Assembly: GCA_035578175.1 (NCBI GenBank)
Contig: JAQMRL010000002.1
Coordinates: 129,892,171-129,956,170, forward strand
Source of the DNA: Catonia carolina
Taxonomy: Eukaryota; Arthropoda; Insecta; Hemiptera; Achilidae
DNA: 64,000 nucleotides
Direction of reading: 5' to 3'
The stretch's first letter is position 1, and each line of letters opens with the position of its first letter. Below are positions 56,213 to 64,000 of this stretch, in pieces. A program made the translations under genes and the position numbers. A model generated the notes under the pieces. The model saw only the letters and a program-made list of their open reading frames with translations, did not search any database and was not told the DNA's origin.

Positions 56213-58442
56213 CACTACTCTGCATCATTTTTGATGTCTTCCTAGTTTTACCGTTATTTAATATATTTTTCAGTGCTGATTACGAATTTGAAATCCGTTT
56301 TCCTCCATCACGTCTCGTTTTCTCACAAACATTAATAAAATTTTATAAATTTATTCATTTTTTTGCTGTTCCTAACTAAAACAAATAAATAAATAATCAT
56401 CTTTAATTTATTTAATGATGTTAAAGCAATTTAGTTTGGGTATATTTTTGCTTAAACAGCCAGCAGTTGGTAAACCTGCTGCTACTCAGCTGTACTTTCC
56501 CTCCACAAGGAGAAGCAGATTGATGTTTATTGAGGATATGTTTAGTGTAAAGTGTGCAACTGTTCCTTGTAATGTTTTTGAGTTAGCAACTGATAATAAT
56601 GAGTTCACGTAAATGTCTAAACAGTTCTAATATATTTTGTTTATAATTGTTAAACAAAGACAGGATATAACAAAATTTGTGAAACAAGCCTACTTAGCCT
56701 ATTTTGGATTGAAGATTGGCGACCAGGATAAGAGTTGGGCACCGCACAAGGTTTTTGTCCAAGTGATGACCAAACTCCACAAACGTTTAGCCAAGAAAAA
56801 CTCAATGATCTTACACAAGAATTGAACCTTTCAAAAGAGGCTGCAAAATTACTAGGTTCTAGGCTGAAAGCAAAAAAATCTTTTGGCCCCCGGAACTTCA
56901 TACTCATGGTACAGGCATAGGGAGAGTAAACTTATAAAATTTTTTGAAGAAAAAGATTTAATGGTATTTGGTTCCAATATAGAAGGGCTGATGGTGTTTT
57001 CTGAAGTACAATACAACCCTACAGATTGGAGATTTATTCATTGACTCCTCTAAACGAAGCCTCAAAGGTGTGTTACAACATAATAAAACTTTATGTGGGT
57101 CGATTCCTGTGGCTCATTCTGTGCATCTAAAAGAGTCTTATGAAAACATTAAGTCTCTTCTAGAAAACATCAACTACGATATGCATCAATGGAAGGTTTG
57201 CTGGGATCTTAAAGTAATAGGAATGATTTTAGGACAACAAGGCGGCTATACAAAGTCGCCATGTTTTGTCTGTGAATGGGATAGCCGGGCAAAAGACAAA
57301 CACTGGAATGTAGTTAGCTGGCCACCAAGGGGTGAGCTAATACCTGGTGGAAAAAACATTGTAAATGCCCCTGTGATAAAAAAAGGAAAATGTCGTGCTT
57401 CCTCCATTGCATATTAAATTAGGCATTATGAAACAATTTACGAAGGCACTTAACAAAGATGGAAATTGCTTTCAATATTTAAGTAGCAAGTTTCCCAAAA
57501 TATCTAGTGAAAAGCTAAAAGAGGGCATTTTTGTTGGACCTCAAATTCGAACTCTAATGAAAGACACCAACTTTGAGCAAACTATGACTGCAATAAAGAA
57601 AAACGCTTGGAATTCATTTAAGGATGTTGTTGAAAAGTTTTTGGGAAACAATAAGGTATAAACTATAAATCTATCGTTAAGAAAATGCTGGTCAACATGC
57701 ATAAATTAGGCTGTAACATGAGCGTCAAAATACATTTCCTTCATTCTCACCTTACTTTTTCCCCGAAAACCTGGGTGATGTTAGTGAAGAACAAGGGGAA
57801 AGGTTTCATCAAGACATAAAGAAAATGGAAAAAAGATATTAAGGTAGATGGAATAAGAACATGATGGCTGACTACTGCTTCATGTTGAAAAGGGAGTGCA
57901 AAAATCTGGGAAATGCCAGGAAATCGAAAAAAAGAAGTTTTAATCCTCCCGAGAAGAAATTAAAAAATCTAAGTAAAAATGTTAAGTTATGATAAAAACT
58001 ATTTTTGTATTTTTTATACTGCTTTTAATTTTTTTTTTTGTGAAATGTAATTAAAACTGTTAAGTGTTATTAAATGTTCTTTGTAATCATGTAAAAATCA
58101 AATTTAATACTTTTTACAACAGTTTAATAATATTTATTTTTTACTAAAAATAGCTTTTTTACCATTCCTTGTTGCATTGTTAGAAACAAATTCAATTAGA
58201 TCACATAGTTTAAGATTCTCCAATGACGTAATCGCTAGTTATAAGAGTATGTAAATCGGTAAGTATAATCTGATAAATATGAAAAAAGTAAAAATACCAA
58301 ATTTTATTTCTGTCATTTGTAAAAAAACCTGACGTGATAGAAAAAATCTAATAACGTTCTTGGATTCAGCGTGAAAAATACATAGAAAACGACCTAATTT
58401 AACATAAACATCAGTGAAAAATATTTAAAATGCAGAGTTGTG
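56213..58442 (+). mobile_element. CACTA-like DNA transposon nested in the mariner (2.23 kb)
   Basis: Left end CACTACTCTGCAT (56213-56225) and right end ATGCAGAGTTGTG (58430-58442) are inverted repeats with 12 of 13 matching. TT flanks both sides (56211-56212, 58443-58444), and removing the insert restores the mariner sequence 'gtgattatgtataaaa'. Inward of the ends both sides also share blocks: 'tatttttca.gctga' and 'atcacgtc' in the left end and in the complement of the right. It encodes the broken protein described next. CACTA ends and a 2-3 bp duplication are hallmarks of the EnSpm/CACTA group; assignment is an inference. Confidence 0.7.
56640..57990 (+). pseudogene. Broken protein of a widespread insect element family
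   Basis: Pieces in several frames, in order: YFGLKIGDQDKSWAPHK (56700-56750), a leucine/lysine-rich piece (ELNLSKEAAKLLGSRLKAKK, 56805-56875), LGQQGGYTKSPCFVCEWDSR (57230-57289), NIVNAPV, then in another frame LPPLHIKLGIMKQFTKAL (57398-57451), GIFVGPQIRTLMKD, VEKFLGN, then SEEQGERFHQDIKKMEKRY with a stop (57790-57840) and a basic end at 57990. I recognise these blocks as a protein found in many copies in insect genomes. Cys-x2-Cys in PCFVC may be metal-binding. At least four frame changes or stops, so dead. Confidence 0.7.
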
Positions 58443-58514
58443 TTATGTATAAAATAAAAATAACATATTTTACAACGTCAGTCTCGTTATTTAAAAGCCA
58501 TACCTCGTATAAAC

Positions 58515-59750
58515 AAATTCAAGGAACATAAAGATTTTTCAGAGGAAAAATTTAAGAAAAGCTACATACCGAATAGGAGCGATGGAAGAAAATGGGCATT
58601 TTCAGAATTAATGAAGAAAAATGGAAAGAAATAAAACGCAAACTTTATGAGAACTCGAACAAGAAAATAAAAGGAGTAAAAAACTTACTCCAATAATTAT
58701 TTTATTTTTTGTTTATAGCCCATTTTTCCAATATTGAACATATAACACGTAACGTAACTTGAGTTTACCTTGAATGTGCATTATGTCTCCATGTAAGAAT
58801 CAAGAATTTATCAGATTTTTGAAGAAGATTCCAAATTAAAAATTAAATAATTTTTTGTTCAAAGTTTAGAATTAAATTATTTTGAGTTTTGTATTTATAA
58901 TTTTTCAATTGCAGAAGGACTACTTCATTTAACGTATGTGACTTCCGTTAAAAAGAATACTGAACAGAAGAAAAACACGTGTGTAAATGGAGTGTAAACT
59001 AGAGCAGAAACAAGTCAAAATATTAAAGTTAAGAAAATAAAATGATCAAATTACCAAATAGAAGAAATAGAACAATTCACGAATAAAATGGACGAAAAAT
59101 GAATGTAAGAAAATAATACGATGAAGTAGTAGAAAATATAAAAGAGAAAAGGGATGTTAGAAGGCGGTAAAGAAGATGGAAATGGCGTTGAAAGAATATA
59201 AAATAATGAAAGACAAATAATTTACCCAACCAAAAGAAACACACGGGTACTTAGATAACATAAAATTTAACTACGAATTTTCCGACCATAATTTTATTTG
59301 ATCGTCGAGTGTCGCATAAACTTTCTTCTCTTCATTTATTTTGTTTGTTTTCCTTTAACCCTCCGCCCACACCAAACTAAATACTCTTAAACTATTGCTA
59401 TCTGGCTCTGCGTTTAAATTAAAAGTCCATGTTCAAATTCATTTTACTACATTTTAACACAAATATAAAGACAAGAAAGTAAATAAATAACTATGTATTC
59501 TCATAAATTAAAATATTCATTTATATTAAATTAACTTTCGATTCCGTCACTATGTACTAGATCTTTCTTTTGCTCTTCCAAGAAACCCAATTGTTCATCA
59601 TTACAGAGCGTGCTGCCCTTCTTTCCTTTTACCCGATGGCTCATGTCTTCCTTCTATTCGTTTGCTTCTGGAATCCCTTAATTTAGTATAAATGGTCTTC
59701 CTGTACGCTTGTCTGTTATCATCTGTTATTCATCGTTTTTCGTGTTATGT
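58515..59750. other. No recognised feature (1.2 kb)
   Basis: A-rich sequence, lysine-rich chance frames; nothing recognised. Confidence 0.35.
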
Positions 59751-59756
59751 ATTGTA

Positions 59757-60140
59757 GTGCCCATAACCGACAGGTGGAGTGTTAAATTTTTTGCACTTGA
59801 TCTGGTAGTTCCGGAGCTACAAAAAAATCATTGTTTCTTATCTTATGGTCAGCCAATTATACGACTGAAGCATTTAAGAACAGAAGAGGTAAAGGTGTAA
59901 AATACACTAATCACAGTTATCTCCTCTGAGAGTAATGAATTTTATTATACAGCCAAACCCTGTGGTGAATGAATTGAAGGTGTCATTTTCAGGGTGGAAA
60001 GTAGATGCTTTTCAGAGGGCCTGACACCTGATAAGCATAGTAAACCAATAAGCAATAGTAAAGCACCCTACTTCTGTTTTACTTAGTAAAGCCTCTAGAG
60101 GTTCAAACCAGCCTTTCAGCTGATGATCTAAACAACACAT
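59757..60140 (+). repeat. R400 interspersed repeat
   Basis: Sense copy from 'gcccataaccgacaggtgga' to 'ctgatgatctaaacaacaca', with a deletion near 60030-60050. Confidence 0.8.
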
Positions 60141-60224
60141 GTTTTGTTCCCTTAGATCCTCCTTGACTTCCTTGAACTAGCTGATTGGTTAGTTTCTTTC
60201 CCCCATGGATTCCAAAATCCATCG

Positions 60225-60278
60225 GGCTGTACTTTTATTGGCACATCTAGATAATGATGTGTCCATAAAAGTACAGCC
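60225..60278. repeat. 23-bp inverted repeat, 8-nt loop
   Basis: GGCTGTACTTTTAT at 60225 and its complement ending at 60278, extending to 23 paired positions with two mismatches; loop 'tagataat'. Directly upstream a smaller hairpin 'tggattccaaaatcca' adds structure. Confidence 0.8.
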
Positions 60279-60639
60279 TTCTCTTTCTGAATAAGATTCT
60301 CAGTCTGTCAGTCTTTTGGTAAAAATTGGAAATTTTAACTAACACCCACGAATACTGTTCCGTAAATAACTGCAGCCGATAAATAGACAATTAATAATAA
60401 TTTATGCGTCTCTAAAAGAAAGTAACTTTCAAATTTATAAATTTCCAAAATAAATATTTTATCCTGGTTTAACAGTTTACGTCAGGATTACATATATTCT
60501 CTAATTGAGAACTACTACACCAGACAAGTTTTCATATTTTTTACATAACTTATCATGTTATTGACAATTTGAAAATGTATAACATTATAATATATTAGAT
60601 TTTTGCATACAGAAACTAAAAAAGAAGCTGTGAACTTGG

Positions 60640-60965
60640 GCAGAGACAAAGTGGGTGGATATTTTTTGTAAGGGGAGAGACCAAAAGCAAAAGAGTATTG
60701 TATAACGGACGGGCATCTCGAGCTAGCAATCTATCTATCTGAGTTATCTGTTTGTGTCGGTTGCCAGCTGGTGCTTACTTAGCTCGGCTCTATCCGTCCG
60801 GCTGTCTGTTTTTAACACACCAGATACTGAGTGCGTCAGCCCATCAGTTGATGTGACCTCCGCAGGGAATAGTATTATACAGATAACCCATTCGCTGTGC
60901 TGTGGTGGATGGCAGAGGGGAAGTGCCAGTAACTTCTATGTGAAGTGACCCACATTCCGATTGGA
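60640..60965 (+). other. GC-richer unique segment, unrecognised
   Basis: Not a repeat seen elsewhere. A 64-codon frame (60754-60948) is open, with no recognised domain. Possible host exon or promoter. Confidence 0.22.
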
Positions 60966-61370
60966 CAAAACTATTCCTTTATCAAACAAACCGAAAGGAT
61001 CGACGGAAATTAAACCAAACTGAACTAATTTTAAAACTTTTTACTAGCTCTGCCCAGATAAACTCTCTGTTACAATTTAGTTACTTAATACAAAACTAAA
61101 TAAATTAATCAAAAGAACTATAACTAATCGAGAATTTTAATAAAAACGTACAATACCAAACTTTATCATACTTAGCCTATTTTTATTACAACAAAATCCT
61201 GTCCAATTAAATTATATAAGTATGTGAAACACCGTAAGGTTCAAAGCGAAATTACAGAAATAGCTCGTAGCCTCTAGGCAGAATTATTGACCAGTCAGGT
61301 ATTTTGATTCTGGGAGCACTAGAGTTTGATGAATAGGTACTACTGAATTGATACACCCTATACATTTTTT

Positions 61371-61410
61371 AAGCCCGACTGTTTTGCAATTACTGATAAT
61401 GCAGACGAAG
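61371..61410. repeat. Orphan SINE-tail-like segment
   Basis: 'aagcccgactgttttgcaat' and 'aatgcagacg' match the tail of the SINE at 47500. No tRNA-like head is attached here. Confidence 0.45.
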
Positions 61411-61424
61411 AGAAGGGATAATAT

Positions 61425-61720
61425 ATTACAATAATAATAATAATAATATTATTATTATTTATTTATTTAGATTGTTTAGACCCATTCAGGATCACATAAA
61501 GTCAATCATGAACTGTTGCCGCCATTCCTCTTGTTTCTCCAGTACTCCTTCATAAATTCGCGGTGTCTAACACGACGTTCATCCGTCCATTTTGCCCTAG
61601 GTCTCTTCGGCTTACCCTCTGATGCAACTTCCCAGGTGTGAATTTTATGCCTGAAGGTTTTACGGTCTTTGAGGTGTGAAGGTGTGATATTTGCATCTCT
61701 TAGATCGGATTGCACTTGCT
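61425..61720 (-). pseudogene. LINE 3' end with (TAA)n tail
   Basis: Minus-strand 69-codon frame 61715-61506 reads KWTDERRVRHREFMKEYWRN, matching the 'W...ER..RH...MK.YW' end of LINE ORFs, then a short UTR and a TAAA/TAA-rich tail (61428-61468 on plus). Another TTA run (61722-61749) lies on the opposite side. 5'-truncated. Confidence 0.68.
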
Positions 61721-61724
61721 AGAT

Positions 61725-64000
61725 TATTATTATTATTATTATTATTATATTACACTGATATAATTTATGTTTTTATGTTCAAGCCCTTTGTGCCTACGTG
61801 TTATGTGTGTCTATGTTCATGTCTTCGTGTCTTCATACGTTTTCGTGTATAAGTATGTGGATATATGGTTTGGTAATTTGGAAATGGTATTAATAAATAG
61901 GAATGGTGAAACATATATAAAAAAATTAAGTATACAATGATTCAATATTGCAAGTATATTAAGGCTGTTTGCCGTTCTACTTGCTGACGGACTTCCGTAC
62001 CTGGCTGCACACTGCTCAGTGGGAGGAGACGACAGGGTGTAGGGGAGTGTGGGAGCCCGACAATAAAGAAAAAAAATCTTTGCATCAGCGGGACTGATGC
62101 AAGGGGGTCATCTTATGAAGATAAATATGATGTCCTAGTAATCCTGATTCTTGAGAAACGAAGGACAATGTAACGTTGCAGGATTTATCTGTACGGCTCT
62201 GAACATCCACATCGATGAGGAAAATTTTTGTCGGGACGTATTTTTTATTTAATTTGTTTAATTTCGGCAATCGCCTCATCGCGGATTTTTGGTAAGTAGT
62301 ACTGTCCATACATTTTTTAAGCTTCTACTTATTATCGGTAACTGTACTTTATTGACACAGCCACTCAATTTTATCGCTGCTTTTCGCTGTATTTCAACCA
62401 GCTGACTGACTGGGCTGGCCCGAAGACCCTGTCCATACTTAAAAGTTTTTTTTTAAGTACCATCAACATCTGCGACTACTTTGTGTTTTTCTCTGCATTG
62501 GTACGTTGGGGTGTTATCGGTAAATTATAGTAGTCTACTGTATTAGCTAATATTAAGTGTAGTTATCCAAATTTTCTGTTTCACTGACAAACCGAAGGTG
62601 TTTTATACACATATATATTCTTCCTAATAGGGCAAATGTAGTACATTAAGATTTTCTTTACTGTCCTACGCATTTGCTTCTAGAACAAGTTTAGACCGGT
62701 CATCCGTCTCCCTGCTTAAAGTAGGAAATTCTTCGTAGCGGAACGGGATGGCTTCAAGGGGAGATAAGGAGGCAATCAAGCAAATTATTATTACGACAAA
62801 AGTGTTACAATTCACATTTTTCTGATTAAATTATTTGGTACTTTTCCATTATGTGGACGCCACTCCGATTTCCACTAATTGTTTTCACTTTTACGGTACA
62901 CAAACAAACGGAACGATGAAATTATATATAGTTAGGTTATTTTACGAACTGAAACTGTAGTATAATGTATTTGTACAAACTTAATATTTGTATTATTTAA
63001 AAACGGAAAACAACATTTATAAATTCTGAATTGCGTAGATTTATTTTGGTAAAACCTGCGTCCACGTAACCGCCAAATAACCATTGCCATTTCTCCGTTA
63101 TCAGGGCGCAACTTGCCTATCATCTTATCTCTCCCGGTGTACATTTCATTATTATCTAATTCCATAAATAATTTGATGAATAAAATTAAAAACGTTATTA
63201 AAGTTACCAGTTTAGCTTACTACTTTATGTACTATGGCAGTATTGTCAATAGTGTATAGATAATTTTTTGCGAATTAACTTGTTTTTTCGCGAGTCGATA
63301 GCGAGATGAAACGGCGAATGACATATGGAATCTCCCGTATGTGAAGAAGATGCGGTGAAATTTTTCAGACAAATTACATCAATTTACCATGGAAGTCTGG
63401 ACATACTTCAAATATTCCGAACCCATACCGAAATCCAGATGGTTCAGACTAAATCCGGAAGTATTGAAACATTATTTTAGCCGGAAATAACCTCCGGGTC
63501 TTTCAACTCATCAGTCCAGTTCATTGTAGAATCAACCATAAAATGCGGTAAATTTGTACATTTAAGGTTTAAAATATTAAAAACCGTAAGAGGGTGAAAA
63601 TTAAGACCAATAAAATTCCCTATTAGGTTCTTTTATTCTTTGAAACATTACATATGACTCCTTAACTGGTTGTAGAAATAAGATCTTGTTCTGTTTGGGC
63701 GTAATTACAAATGAATAGTATAAAAATTTTAATTTATCTAGGCTACATGAATTCTGTAGTACCGACATGTTGTTCAAGACCGAACAAGCTAAAATTGTTT
63801 TATAAAATAAGTAAACTTCTACGTTTTATATAATCTCATCTCATCCGCATGAAGGGTGAGAAACCGGATGAATGCAAGCCTCAACATCCGTTCAGTATTT
63901 TCGCTAAATATGTCCGGTCTTCGTTCCACACCGAAAGAATTTCAACCAAGAATTCTACACGCTTACAAAGATACACAATTTATAATAAATGTAAAATTAA
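61725..64000. other. No recognised gene (2.3 kb, to window end)
   Basis: A (TTA)n run at 61722-61749 and a hairpin 'ttgcatcag...ctgatgcaa' at 62080-62102. Segments at 61970-62060 and 62390-62430 are GC-richer. Frames of 74-77 codons on minus have no recognised relatives. Confidence 0.35.

Larger units (their letters stand above)
55340..58507. mobile_element. Second palindromic mariner, carrying a nested CACTA-like element
   Basis: TIRs CGAGGTGTAGCTATTAAATA (left) and its diverged complement (right, ending at 58507), with TA on both sides (55338-55339 and 58508-58509). Without the nested element the mariner is about 938 bp. The left part holds the minus-strand transposase C-terminal half; the right part (about 56085-56209) holds the last codons of a second copy on plus. 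Same layout as 45072-46055 but with a different internal junction. Confidence 0.85.

Overview
The window looks like intergenic or intronic DNA from a large, AT-rich, repeat-dense arthropod genome, most likely an insect. Evidence for this is the number of tRNA-derived SINEs, mariner elements, LINE 3' ends with (TAA)n tails, a BEL/Pao retrotransposon, a short Helitron-like element, and almost no open host reading frames. I cannot name the species from sequence alone. The only host gene I can support is a tRNA-Met(CAU) at 29549-29621. Everything else that is recognisable is mobile DNA in various states of decay. In total I see one young intact element and about 65 older ones.

Layout. 1-13 kb: fragments of three abundant repeats (here called R960, R400 and SINE-A), LINE 3' ends at 2.2 kb and 11.5-12.4 kb, and a 350-bp tandem duplication split by a SINE. 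13-26 kb: a near-complete R960 copy, SINE clusters, a MITE-like element with about 150-bp inverted ends (18.5-19.2 kb) and antisense LINE ends. 26-30 kb: a Met-tRNA-derived SINE, a short tandem duplication, a GC-richer candidate exon and the tRNA gene. 30.4-38.7 kb: a complete BEL/Pao LTR retrotransposon with LTRs that look identical, a 5-bp target duplication (CCTAT) and one uninterrupted 1777-codon gag-pol frame, inserted into an R960 copy. 38.7-45 kb: R400 copies, a LINE 3' end with a 209-codon frame, a Helitron-like element and SINEs. 45-50.4 kb: a palindromic mariner, an older mariner relic, a jockey-type LINE relic, and an internally deleted pogo/Tigger-type element. 50-64 kb: R400 copies including a 186-bp tandem array, a second palindromic mariner (55340-58507) carrying a 2.2-kb CACTA-like element, and LINE ends.

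Interactions. Nesting is the main theme and gives a relative order of insertion: R960 and R400 copies are hosts for mariner and BEL insertions; one mariner in turn hosts the CACTA-like element. The BEL element is the youngest dateable insertion. The two mariners share an unusual architecture, with the transposase 3' end and its TIR on both ends. The CACTA-like element encodes a broken copy of a protein family common in insect genomes, and its terminal repeats suggest what kind of transposon that family belongs to. Copy identities, family names and ages are judged by eye and need alignment to confirm.
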